A stretch of DNA of 64,000 nt, from NCBI RefSeq assembly GCF_003752595.1, contig NZ_RKIJ01000012.1:1-64000 (forward strand). The letters run 5' to 3'. Below, in pieces: positions 1 to 8,743 of the stretch; the first letter of the stretch is position 1; each line of letters starts with the position of its first letter. The DNA is from Cellulomonas sp. PhB143. GTDB lineage: Bacteria; Actinomycetota; Actinomycetes; Actinomycetales; Cellulomonadaceae. Below the pieces are notes generated by a model that made no database searches, had not been told where the DNA came from, and saw nothing but the letters and a program-made list of their open reading frames with translations. The position numbers were made by a program, and so were the translations under genes.

Positions 1-115
<115 letters not shown>

Positions 116-155
116 CTTCTCGGCGGAGTGCGGCGGGCGGGGGGAGGGCCGGGAG

Positions 156-488
156 TCAGCGCAGCGGGTGCCAACGGCTGCCCCAGCGGCGCGTCACGCG
201 CGGCGGTGACGCCTCGGCGAGCTCCTCGACCCGGTGGTACACCGCCTGGGCGACCTGCGCCGCCGCCCCGTCCGTGTCGGTGGTGAAGCGGACGGTGACC
301 CGCGCCCGCCCCCGGACCACGCCGACGTCGCTCGACTCGACCGTCGCCAGGCCGGCCGCCGCGGCGGCGGCCGCGGGGACGACGTCGGCCGGGTCGGTCG
401 AGCGGTTCAGGAGCCCGACGGCGAGGGTCACGCGGTAGGACGGCACGGGAGGCAGCCTCGCACGGCGGGCCGCACGATGGGAGCACAC
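156..488 (-). CDS. Small hypothetical protein
   Basis: A 110-codon frame that I do not recognise. The body (from about residue 20) has plausible protein character: an alanine-rich helix, then alternating beta-like segments (RARVTVRF) and a helix ending near the C-terminal tryptophan. The first 19 residues are Arg-rich and unconvincing, so the true start may be the in-frame GTG at 431, giving 91 residues. No signal peptide or membrane segment is seen. The frame is divergent from the VOC gene that starts at 509. Confidence 0.5.
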   Translation of the reverse strand: MCSHRAARRARLPPVPSYRVTLAVGLLNRSTDPADVVPAAAAAAAGLATVESSDVGVVRGRARVTVRFTTDTDGAAAQVAQAVYHRVEELAEASPPRVTRRWGSRWHPLR

Positions 489-508
489 GACGGTGCCGGG
501 GAGGCAGC

Positions 509-907
509 ATGTTCAGCACAGGGTTCAGCGGGTTCTCGGTGGACGACGTCGGGGCGGCGCGCCGCTTCTACGCCGACGTCCTCGGGCTGCGGGTCGAGGG
601 CGAGCAGATGCTGCGCGTCACGCTCGGCCCGGGGCGCACGGTCCTGATCTACCCGAAGGGCCCCGCGCACGTGCCCGCGAGCTTCACGGTCCTCAACCTC
701 GTGGCCGACGACGTCGCGGCCGCCGTCGCCGAGCTGCGCTCGCGCGGCGTCGAGTTCGAGACCTACGAGGGCACGCCGATGCAGGTGGACGACGACGGGG
801 TGTTCCGGGGCGGGCCCGACCCGGACCCCGGCGGCAGCGGGCCGGAGATCGCGTGGTTCACGGACCCGGCCGGCAACGTGCTCTCGGTGATCGGGGACGA
901 CCTCTGA
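509..907 (+). CDS. VOC family (glyoxalase/bleomycin resistance-like) protein
   Basis: 132 residues, the normal size for a single-domain vicinal oxygen chelate protein. It begins with the FSVDDVGAARRFYADVLGL pattern and ends with the usual EIAWFTDPAGNVLSVI strand, so both halves of the beta-alpha-beta-beta-beta fold are present. The ATG has a good ribosome binding site (GGGGAGG at 497-503). VOC proteins bind a metal and act on small electrophilic or aromatic compounds; the substrate cannot be read from the sequence. It converges on crcB with 10 bp between the stop codons. Confidence 0.88.
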   Translation: MFSTGFSGFSVDDVGAARRFYADVLGLRVEGEQMLRVTLGPGRTVLIYPKGPAHVPASFTVLNLVADDVAAAVAELRSRGVEFETYEGTPMQVDDDGVFRGGPDPDPGGSGPEIAWFTDPAGNVLSVIGDDL

Positions 908-924
908 CGCGCCGCGCTCAGAGG
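901..924. terminator. Hairpin containing both convergent stop codons
   Basis: CCTCTGA (901-907) and TCAGAGG (918-924) are perfect inverted arms around a 10-nt GC loop. The arms carry the stop codons of the VOC gene and of the minus-strand crcB. It is probably a bidirectional terminator or mRNA 3' stabiliser; there is no U tract. Confidence 0.5.
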
Positions 925-1286
925 AGGGCGGCGAGGCCCAGCCCCGCCGCGCACGCCGCGACCGCGAGCAGGAGCGTCCCCAGCGCGTTGGTCGCCGCCA
1001 GCCGCGCGCGGCCGGACTGCGCGAGCCGGACCGTCTCGACCATCGCCGTCGAGAACGTCGTGTAGCCGCCGCAGAAGCCCGTGGCGACGAGCAGGTGCCA
1101 GCCCTCGCCGGAGCCGTGGAACAGCACGGCGCCCATGACGACCCCGATGAGGAGCGAGCCGCTGACGTTGACCGTGACCGTCGCCCACGGGAACGCCGTG
1201 CGCAGGCGCGTGCGGACCGCGCCGTCGACCACGAACCGGGTCGCGGCGCCCAGCCCGCCGCAGAGCATCACCAGCAGGAAGGTCAC
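918..1286 (-). CDS. crcB: CrcB/Fluc fluoride ion channel, second subunit
   Basis: 122 residues with four hydrophobic segments, the length and topology of Fluc fluoride channels. It has the family GGxGAxxRF start (GGLGAATRF), the TVNVSGS segment and the GFCGGYTTFST signature whose Phe residues line the fluoride pathway. The GTG start at 1286 overlaps the TGA of the upstream crcB (GTGA), which indicates translational coupling. Two adjacent crcB genes usually encode the two halves of a heterodimeric dual-topology channel that exports fluoride. No fluoride riboswitch is visible upstream, since the genes sit behind a phosphatase gene. Confidence 0.92.
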   Translation of the reverse strand: MTFLLVMLCGGLGAATRFVVDGAVRTRLRTAFPWATVTVNVSGSLLIGVVMGAVLFHGSGEGWHLLVATGFCGGYTTFSTAMVETVRLAQSGRARLAATNALGTLLLAVAACAAGLGLAALL

Positions 1287-1750
1287 GAGGCGGCCCCGGT
1301 CTCCCGGCGGCGCCGGCCGCGCCGGCGGCGTGCTGCCCACCCGACGCCCAGCACGCACGCGGCGTAGCCGAGCACGAGCGTCGCGCCCGCGTAGCCGAGC
1401 GCGGTCGCGACCGCGCCGTCCGCGAGCAGGCGCTCGACCTCGAACGCGAGGCTGGAGAAGGTGGTGAACCCGCCCAGCGCGCCGGTGCCGAGCCCGAGCC
1501 GCGCCCGCCGGGCACGCGCCGTCTCGGTGCCCGGCGCGAGCAGCGCCTCGAGCAGCGCGCCGAGCGCGAACGCGCCGAGCACGTTGGCGACGAGCGTCGG
1601 CAGCGGCCAGCCCGCGGCGACCGGCAGGGCGAGCGCGAGACCGTAGCGCCCGGCGGTCCCGACGGCGCCGCCGGCCGCGACCAGGGCCACGAGCGCGGGC
1701 GTCAGGTGCGCGGGGCGCGCGGCGTCCGCGGGGCCGCCCGCCGCCCGCAT
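1283..1750 (-). CDS. crcB: CrcB/Fluc fluoride ion channel, first subunit
   Basis: 155 residues: a polar N-terminal extension, four membrane segments and a very basic C-terminal tail (RRRRGRRRR). The signatures GTAGRYG, LVANVLGAFALG and GALGGFTTFSS match the fluoride channel family. The opposite charge bias of its paralogue fits a paired antiparallel heterodimer. The ATG at 1750 overlaps the stop of the upstream phosphatase gene (TGATG), so phosphatase, crcB and crcB form one coupled minus-strand unit. Confidence 0.92.
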   Translation of the reverse strand: MRAAGGPADAARPAHLTPALVALVAAGGAVGTAGRYGLALALPVAAGWPLPTLVANVLGAFALGALLEALLAPGTETARARRARLGLGTGALGGFTTFSSLAFEVERLLADGAVATALGYAGATLVLGYAACVLGVGWAARRRRGRRRRETGAAS

Positions 1751-3930
1751 CAGTGGCGCACCGGCAGCGCCTCGGGGGCGCTGCCGGGGTCCCGGCGCAG
1801 CTCGAACCACACCGACTTGCCGCGGGCGCGGCTCACGACGCCCCACCGCGTGGCGAACCGGGCGACCAGCTGCATGCCCCGGCCGCCGGACTCCGACGGG
1901 GACGGGTCGCGCACGACGGGGTGCTCGGGCGACGCGTCGGAGACGGCGACCCGGACCCGCGCGTCGTCGACCCGCACGCTGATCTCGACCGGGGGGAGGC
2001 CGTGGCGCAGCGCGTTCGTCACGAGCTCGCTCGTCAGCAGCATCGCGTCGCGCCGCACGCGGGCGCTGACCGCGCAGCTCTCGAGGAGGTCGTCGACCCA
2101 GCGGCGGGTCGGGCCCGTGGACGCCGGGCCCGGCGCGACGGAGCGGGTGCGACGGACCGGGCTCCGTGTCGCGGTGGCCCGCTCGGCGACGCCCGCCCGC
2201 ACGCGCACGACGAGCACGGCCACGTCGTCCCGCTGGCCCTGCCCGACGACGCCGCGCACCACGGAGTTCGGCAGCGCGCCGGTCGGGGTGTCCGCGTGCT
2301 GGCGCAACGAGGCGAGGACGGACTCGGTGTCGGTGCCCGTGGGCGCGGTGCGGTCCTCGACGAGGCCGTCCGTGTAGAGCACGAGCGTGTCGCCGCGGTG
2401 CAGCTCGGCGACGTGGTCGGTGCGCGGGGTCATCGGCACGACGCCCAGCATCAGGTCGGAGGCACCGTGCAGGATCTCGGCGGTGCCGTCCGCGCGCAGC
2501 ACGAGCGGGGGCAGGTGCCCGGCGCTGGACCACGTGAGCGTGTAGCTGCGCGAGCCGCGGGTCCGGTCGAGCCGCGCGACGAGCGCCGTGCCGGTCGCGT
2601 CGAGACCGAGGCCGTCGTTGGCGCGGTCGAGCAGCCGCAGCAGCGTCGCGGGGGACTCGTCCTGGCTCCACGCGAACGAGCGCAGCATCGAGCGCAGCTG
2701 GCCCATCTGGGCGGCGGCGCGCATGTCGTGCCCGGTGACGTCGCCGATCATCAGCACGGTGGCGTGCTCGTCGAGGACGACGGCGTCGTACCAGTCCCCG
2801 CCGACCTGGTCGACGCGCGCGGCGGGAGAGTAGGTGGCCGCGAGCTCGAGACCCGGGACGGGGGGCAGGCGGGTGAGCATCGCGGTCTGCAGCGTGGTCG
2901 CGACCTCGCGCCGGTCCTCGAGCAGGCGGACCCGGTCGACGGCCTGCAGGGTGTAGCGGGCCAGGGCGCGCTCGACCGAGCGCTCGTCGTCGTCGGGCTC
3001 GTGCGCCGCCTCCCAGACGATGACGACGACGCCGACGGTCCGCTTGCCCGAGAGCATCGGCACGAGGACCCGCGCGCCGGTGCCCGGGTCGATGCGGTCG
3101 GCCGGGAACTCCTCGGCGGCGTGGGCGGCGTCGCGGAACGCGAGGACGGACTGGGTCCGGGCGGCGGTGGCGACGGCCGAGTCGTCGTCCACGGGCACGA
3201 TGAGCGGCTCGTGCACCTCGCCCGGCGGGTGGAACGTGTTGGACGTGAAGGTCAGGGCGGCGCCGGTGGCGTCGGCGAGCGCGAGCCCCGTCCAGCGGGC
3301 GCCGAGGCCGATGGTGGCGACGTGCGTCAGCGTCTCCTCGACGTCCTCGAGCGAGGTCGCGTCCGCGAAGGCCTCGCTGAGCATGAGCAGTGCCCGGCTC
3401 TGCCGGTTGGCCCGGACCGCGGCGTGCTGGATGCGGCGGGCCCGCTCGCGCTCCGCGCGCAGCCGCAGCTCGGCGGTGCACGCCTCGGCGAGGTCGGCGA
3501 GCGCGGCGAGCTCCTCCTCGGTCCAGACGCGGGGCTCCGGCTCGATGGCGCAGAGGGCGCCGACGGCTCGGCCGCGCAGGTCGTGGATCGGGTACCCGGC
3601 GTAGGCGATCACGTCGAGGTCGAGCACGGCGCCGTTGTCCCGGACCAGGTCGTGGGTGCGGGCGTCGTTGACGACCAGCGGGGCGTCGTCGGCCACCGCG
3701 TACTGGCAGAAGGAGTGGCTCAGCGGGGTGCGTCGTGAGCGCTGGATCTCGTCGGGCAGGCCGAGCGCGCCGGGGAACACCTGCTCGTCGTCCATGACGA
3801 GCGAGACGAGCGCCGTCGGCACGCCGAGCTGGCGCTGGACCAGGCGGGCGAAGCGGTCGAACGACGGGTCGGGCTGCGCGCGCCCGAGGCCTGTCTCGAG
3901 CAGGTCGTGCAGCGCCGTCGCGTCGGTCAT
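1750..3930 (-). CDS. GAF-GAF-SpoIIE phosphatase-HATPase regulator
   Basis: 726 residues. An N-terminal GAF domain (about 20-165) is followed by a second GAF-like sensor (about 185-335). A PP2C/SpoIIE serine phosphatase (about 360-560) has the metal-binding motifs GGDWYDAV, GDVTGHD and YTDGL. A C-terminal GHKL ATPase like RsbW/SpoIIAB (about 605-715) has the ELVTNALRHG N-box and a GGRGMQLV motif. Such proteins control partner-switching modules that free sigma factors; here kinase-like and phosphatase parts are on one chain. A TACTGT element sits 5 nt before the ATG, so the mRNA may be leaderless. Coupling to two fluoride channel genes is unusual; no anti-sigma antagonist (STAS) gene is adjacent. 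Confidence 0.92.
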   Translation of the reverse strand: MTDATALHDLLETGLGRAQPDPSFDRFARLVQRQLGVPTALVSLVMDDEQVFPGALGLPDEIQRSRRTPLSHSFCQYAVADDAPLVVNDARTHDLVRDNGAVLDLDVIAYAGYPIHDLRGRAVGALCAIEPEPRVWTEEELAALADLAEACTAELRLRAERERARRIQHAAVRANRQSRALLMLSEAFADATSLEDVEETLTHVATIGLGARWTGLALADATGAALTFTSNTFHPPGEVHEPLIVPVDDDSAVATAARTQSVLAFRDAAHAAEEFPADRIDPGTGARVLVPMLSGKRTVGVVVIVWEAAHEPDDDERSVERALARYTLQAVDRVRLLEDRREVATTLQTAMLTRLPPVPGLELAATYSPAARVDQVGGDWYDAVVLDEHATVLMIGDVTGHDMRAAAQMGQLRSMLRSFAWSQDESPATLLRLLDRANDGLGLDATGTALVARLDRTRGSRSYTLTWSSAGHLPPLVLRADGTAEILHGASDLMLGVVPMTPRTDHVAELHRGDTLVLYTDGLVEDRTAPTGTDTESVLASLRQHADTPTGALPNSVVRGVVGQGQRDDVAVLVVRVRAGVAERATATRSPVRRTRSVAPGPASTGPTRRWVDDLLESCAVSARVRRDAMLLTSELVTNALRHGLPPVEISVRVDDARVRVAVSDASPEHPVVRDPSPSESGGRGMQLVARFATRWGVVSRARGKSVWFELRRDPGSAPEALPVRH

Positions 3931-4019
3931 GCGCCACAGTATCCGCCCCGGGGGCCCGACCCGTTGCGCGGCGTCCGGGACGGTCGCACACTGGACGGAC
4001 GAGATTCTCTTGCCCGGGG

Positions 4020-4730
4020 GTGACCGGAGTGACCCTGACCGACTCGTTCGACATGCTTCCGATGCTGGGACGCGGCAAGCACCGCAACCCGAAGCGGGGC
4101 GCGTGCTTCATGGAGCTCGCGTCCTACCTGGCGGGGGAGAAGTGGTCCGACCACCCCGCGTGCACCCACCCGTTGCTGGCGATGCTGGCGCGCGCGGTGA
4201 ACGACCTGACGTCGAACGCGGGACGACCGCGCCTGGCGCCGCTGGTGCCGTCCGTGATCGGGCTGAACAGCAGCGACCCGCGGTGGGCGGTGCGCATCGC
4301 GCTGCTCGCCGCGCAGACGGCGCTCCCCGTGGCGCCGGCCGACCGTCAGCAGACCCTCGCGGTGGCGGTCCTCGGCTGCGAGCGGATGCTCGACGACCTC
4401 GACGGCCGGGCGCCGGGCTCGCGGACCGACCGGTCCGCGCAGGTTCTCGACGCGCTCCCGACGACGACGGCGTGGGCCGAGCAGTTCTGCGTGGGCGGGC
4501 GGGTGCGCACGAGCAGGTTCGTGCGCGACGCCGCCCCGAGCATCGTCGCGGTGGCGGTCCAGGCGCTCGCGGAGGCCTACGTGTTCGACACCGACGCCGT
4601 GCTGCACGACCTGCTGGCGGACGCCGTCGCGCAGTGCCGCGCGTGGTCGGGCGAGGTGGACGCCTCGGTGCCCGACCTGGTGCCCGAGGACTGGCAGGGC
4701 GTCGTGCGGCCGGCGGGCGTCGACCGCTGA
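4020..4730 (+). CDS. Conserved hypothetical protein (actinobacterial)
   Basis: 236 residues, soluble and largely helical. The segment RGACFMELASYLAGEKWSDH near residues 26-46, followed by HPLLAMLARAVND, resembles conserved actinobacterial proteins of unknown function in which this Cys/Glu/His stretch is constant. No catalytic motif is known to me. The GTG at 4020 is the first start; an internal GTG at 4029 or ATG at 4053 could also serve, since no clear ribosome binding site is seen. The gene stands alone, divergent from the phosphatase gene. Confidence 0.75.
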   Translation: MTGVTLTDSFDMLPMLGRGKHRNPKRGACFMELASYLAGEKWSDHPACTHPLLAMLARAVNDLTSNAGRPRLAPLVPSVIGLNSSDPRWAVRIALLAAQTALPVAPADRQQTLAVAVLGCERMLDDLDGRAPGSRTDRSAQVLDALPTTTAWAEQFCVGGRVRTSRFVRDAAPSIVAVAVQALAEAYVFDTDAVLHDLLADAVAQCRAWSGEVDASVPDLVPEDWQGVVRPAGVDR

Positions 4731-5015
4731 CCTCGGCGGGCCCGCACGTCGGCTCGGTAAACGAACAATAGGCAACATCCCTCGGATGTGTCGTGCCCGA
4801 TGCGGGCCGTTCAGTGCCGCTGCGGGCCTCCTCGCCCGCTCGCCGTGCTAACTCTTGCGCATTTGTGAACGAACGTGTGTGATGGACCGACGACCCGACG
4901 GAGGGTCGTGCGGGGACCACCCTCGCCGGAGCGACGTCGCTCGGGCGCGGACCTGCGGACGACGCGCGCGGCCCCGGAGCACCAGAGATCCATCAGACTC
5001 GACGAGGAGTGGACG
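4731..5015 (+). other. Intergenic region upstream of the GH2 gene
   Basis: 285 bp with lower GC than its surroundings. It contains the heptamer AACGAAC twice, a small CATCC/GGATG inverted repeat and a sigma70-like promoter (separate entry). The repeated heptamer could be half-sites for a carbohydrate regulator, but no regulator gene is adjacent. Confidence 0.45.
4855..4883 (+). promoter_or_regulatory. Putative promoter for the GH2 gene
   Basis: TTGCGC (4855-4860), a 17-bp spacer and TGTGAT (4878-4883). This would give a 5' UTR of about 125 nt before the GH2 start. Confidence 0.4.
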
Positions 5016-8000
5016 ATGTCTCGACTGACAGCGCTGGCACGGGGGGTGAGACCGGGCGGACGCACGATGGCCGCCGTGGTCGCCACCGCCCTGACGATCC
5101 CGCTGGGGGTAGGGGTGGCCGTCGCGGCCGCGCCGAGCTCGGCCGGGGGTGCCACGGGGGCGGTCGCCCCCACCGCGGACCAGCCCGACCTGCGCGCGGG
5201 CCTCAAGGGTGACTACTTCGTCACGACCACGCCGGACTGGCAGCTCACGGACGCCAACCTCAAGGCCACCGTCATCGACCGCCAGATCGACTTCGGCAGC
5301 CTCACCGGCACCTTCGAGGACCTCACGGGCCGCAGCGAGCAGACCGGCGCGCGCTGGACCGGCAGCATCACGCCGGAGAAGAGCGGCACGTACACGTTCT
5401 ACGCCAAGGGCGACAACGGGATGCGCCTGTGGGTCGACGGCAAGCAGCTGCTCGACCACTGGGTCAACGACTGGGAGATCGAGCAGAAGTCCACGACGAT
5501 CACCCTCGAGGCCGGCAAGTCCTACTCGTTCCGGATGGACATGTTCCAGGCCACCGGCGGGGCGAACATGCACCTGTCCTGGTCCACGGACGGCCTCGAG
5601 AAGCAGGTCGTGCCGGCGAGCGCCTTCTCGCTGCCCGAGGACTACGACAGCTTCCCCGCCTTCGGCGAGGTCGACGAGGACGGCACCGGCCTCGACGTGA
5701 CCTTCGCGGACGAGGTCGGCGGCGCCGACGACCTGGCGGACCACGTGCGCCTGACGGTCGACGGCACGAGCTGGCCGATCGACGCGACGAGCGCCTCGGG
5801 CGACGTCCTGCACGCGGACCTCGCGGCCGCGATCAGCCGCGGCGACGACCCGCGGTTCGTCTACGACGGCGAGGGCGACCTCACCGTCGGCGGCGAGGCC
5901 GTGCCCGCGCTGAACTTCCCCGTCGAGAACAGCTCGACCTACCGGATCACCACCCCGTGGGCCGACGACTTCGACAAGGACGCCCCGCTGCCGGAGTACC
6001 CGCGCCCGCAGCTGACGCGCGACGACTGGCAGAACCTCAACGGGCAGTGGGACTTCGCCGGGGCCGAGGCAGGGGACACCCCCGCCGACGTCTCCTACGA
6101 CGAGAAGATCACCGTCCCGTACGCGGTCGAGTCGCAGCTCTCGGGCATCGAGCGCCGCGAGGACCACATGTTCTACCACCGCACGGTCGAGGTCCCGGAG
6201 GGCTGGGACGTCGGTGACGGCAACCGCCTGATGCTCAACTTCGGCGCGGTCGACTACGCGGCGACCGTGTGGGTCAACGGCACGCAGGTGGGCACCCACG
6301 AGGGCGGCTACACGGCGTTCTCGATGGACATCACCGACGCGCTGCAGGGCACCGGCCCGCAGGACGTCGTCGTCGGCGTCGTCGACACGACCGACGGGAC
6401 CAAGCAGGCCGTCGGCAAGCAGACGAACAACCCGGGCGGCATCTTCTACACGCCCACGTCGGGCATCTGGCAGACGGTGTGGATGGAGCCGGTGCCGACG
6501 GCGTCCGTGGACGCCGTGCAGACCACTCCCGACATCGACGACGGCACGGTCGCGCTGACCGTGAAGTCCGCCTCGGCGTCCGACGACGCGACGGTCACCG
6601 CCGTCGCCCGCGACAAGGACGGCGACGAGGTCGGCACGGTCAGCGGAGCGCCGGGCGAGGAGCTCACCCTTCCCGTCCCGGACGCGCACCTGTGGTCGCC
6701 GGACGACCCGTACCTGTACGACGTCGACGTGACCCTCACGGACGGCGCGGCGAGCGACAGCGTCGGCTCGTACGTGGGCATGCGCAAGATCCAGGTGACG
6801 AAGGTCAACGGGGTCAACCGCGTCCAGCTCAACAACAAGACGACGTTCCTCATGTCGACGCTCGACCAGGGCTTCTGGCCCGACGGTCTCTACACCCCGG
6901 CGTCGGACGAGGCGTACAAGTTCGACATCCAGGCCCACAAGGACCTCGGCTTCAACACGCTGCGCAAGCACATCAAGGTCGAGCCGGCGCGGTTCTACTA
7001 CCACGCCGACCAGATGGGCCTGATGATCTGGCAGGACATGCCGAGCGGCTGGTTCAACGACGCCGGCGTGACGGCGCAGGCGCGCCAGACGTGGGAGGCC
7101 CAGAACCACGAGATCATCGAGCAGCACAAGTCCGTGCCCTCGATCATCGGCTGGGTCACCTTCAACGAGGGCTGGGGCGAGTGGAACCTCACCGACACCG
7201 GCCGCATCATCAAGTCGGTCAAGGCGCAGGACCCGAGCCGGCTGGTCGACGGCCACTCCGGCGTGAACTGCTGCTCGTCCAAGGGCGACTCCGGCCAGGG
7301 CGACATGATCGACTACCACCAGTACACGGGACCGGCGTTCCCCAAGCCGGACGCCACCCGTGCGGCGATGGACGGTGAGCACGGCGGGTTCTCGCTCAGC
7401 GTGCTCGGGCACATGTGGCCCGGCGGCTCGGTCAACCCCTACGGAGAGGTGACCGACAAGGCGTCGCTGACCAAGGCGTACGTGCAGAACACCGAGGCGC
7501 TCGTCCGGCCGGCGCAGTGCTACCTGTCGGGCTCCGTGTACACGGAGATCAGCGACGTCGAGGGGGAGCTCAACGGCTTCTACACCTACGACCGCAAGGT
7601 CCTCAAGATGGACGGGGACCAGGTCCGCGACGTCAACCAGAAGGTGATCGCCGCGGCCGAGCGGACCTCGGACGACGTCGACCCGGGCACGCCCGGCCTG
7701 AAGGGCACCGGCTGGTGGAACCTCGACGAGGGCTCCGGCACGACGGCGAAGGACTCCGTGGGCGGGGCGACGGCGACCGCCGTCGGCAACCCGCAGTGGG
7801 TCGCCGGGCACGGTGGCGCGGGCTCCGCGGTCAAGCTCGACGGCACCAAGGACGCCTTCGCCACGAAGGGCCCGGTCGTCGACACGCAGAACAGCTACTC
7901 GGTCTCCGCGTGGGTCCAGCTCGACAAGAAGGTGAACAACTGGGCCACGATCGCTGCGCAGGACGACGCGACGGGCAACAGCGCCTTCTACCTCCAGTAC

Positions 8001-8633
8001 GGGAACGACAACGGCAAGAACGTGTTCGCGTTCTCCTACGAGGGCGAGCCGCGGGCGACCTACGAGGTCGACCCGGTCGGCAAGGGCTGGTACCACGTGA
8101 CCGGCGTCCGCGACTCCGCGACCAACACGCTCACGCTCTACGTCAACGGCAAGCAGGTCGGGCAGTCGTCCGTCTGCGGTGGGTTCGACCCGTCGGGCCC
8201 GCTGACCATCGGGCGCGGCGAGTGGCACGGCAACCCCGTGGACTACTGGCCGGGCTCGATCGACGACGTCCGGACGTTCGACCGCGCGCTGAGCGCGGAC
8301 GAGGTCGTCGACGTCATGAACGGCGAGGGCGCCGAGACGCCCGACCTGTCCGTGGACGTGACGGCGGTCGGGCGGTGCGTGGGGCAGAACGCCTACGTGG
8401 CCGTGCGGGCGACGAACACCGACGACGTCGTGCAGGGTCTGCGGCTGCAGACCCCGTTCGGGTCGAAGACGATGGCGGGGGTGGCGCCGGGCAAGAGCGC
8501 GTCGCAGTCGTTCAACTCGCGTGCCGGGTCGATCGAGGGCGGGTCGGTGACGGTCACCGCGACCGGCACGGTCGACGGTCAGGACGTGACGACGGACGTC
8601 ACGGCCGACTACGACGCGGTCAGCTGCCGCTGA
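5016..8633 (+). CDS. Secreted PA14-GH2-LamG glycoside hydrolase
   Basis: 1205 residues. A Sec signal peptide (hydrophobic stretch at about 20-38) leads into a PA14 carbohydrate-binding domain (about 58-205). GH2 sugar-binding, Ig-like and TIM-barrel domains follow (about 328-880), then a LamG/concanavalin-like domain (about 898-1105) and the C-terminal module (from about 1112). The GH2 acid/base is Glu718 in TFNEGW; Glu788 in DGEHGG is the likely nucleophile. The ATG at 5016 has GAGGAG 6 nt upstream. GH2 enzymes are retaining beta-glycosidases (galactosidase, mannosidase, glucuronidase and others); the exact substrate is unclear. Secretion and binding modules point to extracellular plant or microbial polysaccharide. 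Confidence 0.93.
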   Translation: MSRLTALARGVRPGGRTMAAVVATALTIPLGVGVAVAAAPSSAGGATGAVAPTADQPDLRAGLKGDYFVTTTPDWQLTDANLKATVIDRQIDFGSLTGTFEDLTGRSEQTGARWTGSITPEKSGTYTFYAKGDNGMRLWVDGKQLLDHWVNDWEIEQKSTTITLEAGKSYSFRMDMFQATGGANMHLSWSTDGLEKQVVPASAFSLPEDYDSFPAFGEVDEDGTGLDVTFADEVGGADDLADHVRLTVDGTSWPIDATSASGDVLHADLAAAISRGDDPRFVYDGEGDLTVGGEAVPALNFPVENSSTYRITTPWADDFDKDAPLPEYPRPQLTRDDWQNLNGQWDFAGAEAGDTPADVSYDEKITVPYAVESQLSGIERREDHMFYHRTVEVPEGWDVGDGNRLMLNFGAVDYAATVWVNGTQVGTHEGGYTAFSMDITDALQGTGPQDVVVGVVDTTDGTKQAVGKQTNNPGGIFYTPTSGIWQTVWMEPVPTASVDAVQTTPDIDDGTVALTVKSASASDDATVTAVARDKDGDEVGTVSGAPGEELTLPVPDAHLWSPDDPYLYDVDVTLTDGAASDSVGSYVGMRKIQVTKVNGVNRVQLNNKTTFLMSTLDQGFWPDGLYTPASDEAYKFDIQAHKDLGFNTLRKHIKVEPARFYYHADQMGLMIWQDMPSGWFNDAGVTAQARQTWEAQNHEIIEQHKSVPSIIGWVTFNEGWGEWNLTDTGRIIKSVKAQDPSRLVDGHSGVNCCSSKGDSGQGDMIDYHQYTGPAFPKPDATRAAMDGEHGGFSLSVLGHMWPGGSVNPYGEVTDKASLTKAYVQNTEALVRPAQCYLSGSVYTEISDVEGELNGFYTYDRKVLKMDGDQVRDVNQKVIAAAERTSDDVDPGTPGLKGTGWWNLDEGSGTTAKDSVGGATATAVGNPQWVAGHGGAGSAVKLDGTKDAFATKGPVVDTQNSYSVSAWVQLDKKVNNWATIAAQDDATGNSAFYLQYGNDNGKNVFAFSYEGEPRATYEVDPVGKGWYHVTGVRDSATNTLTLYVNGKQVGQSSVCGGFDPSGPLTIGRGEWHGNPVDYWPGSIDDVRTFDRALSADEVVDVMNGEGAETPDLSVDVTAVGRCVGQNAYVAVRATNTDDVVQGLRLQTPFGSKTMAGVAPGKSASQSFNSRAGSIEGGSVTVTATGTVDGQDVTTDVTADYDAVSCR
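8350..8633 (+). repeat. C-terminal cassette, copy 1
   Basis: These 284 bp match 11856-12139 at all but three positions. They encode the last 94 or so residues of the GH2 protein, from VDVTAVGRCVGQNAYVAV to the final SCR. Two cysteines (GRC and SCR) suggest a disulfide-closed beta-sandwich. The duplication ends at the stop codon and is followed in both places by a related hairpin. Confidence 0.95.
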
Positions 8634-8654
8634 CCTGAGCCGCACAGCACCACC

Positions 8655-8714
8655 GCCGAGCGCGTCATCTGTCGGCCCTCCGGAGCCGGGGGACCGACGG
8701 ATGGCGCGCTCGGC
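8655..8714. terminator. Long palindrome P1 after the GH2 gene
   Basis: A left arm of 21 nt starting GCCGAGCGCGTCATC (8655-8675) pairs with 8694-8714 through 19 Watson-Crick and two G-U pairs, and CCGG/CCGG extends the stem inward. It shares its left arm exactly with P2. It is probably a terminator-type hairpin and lies 21 nt after the GH2 stop. Confidence 0.7.
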
Positions 8715-8743
8715 GCCATCCCGACGACGACATCGAGGTCGCC

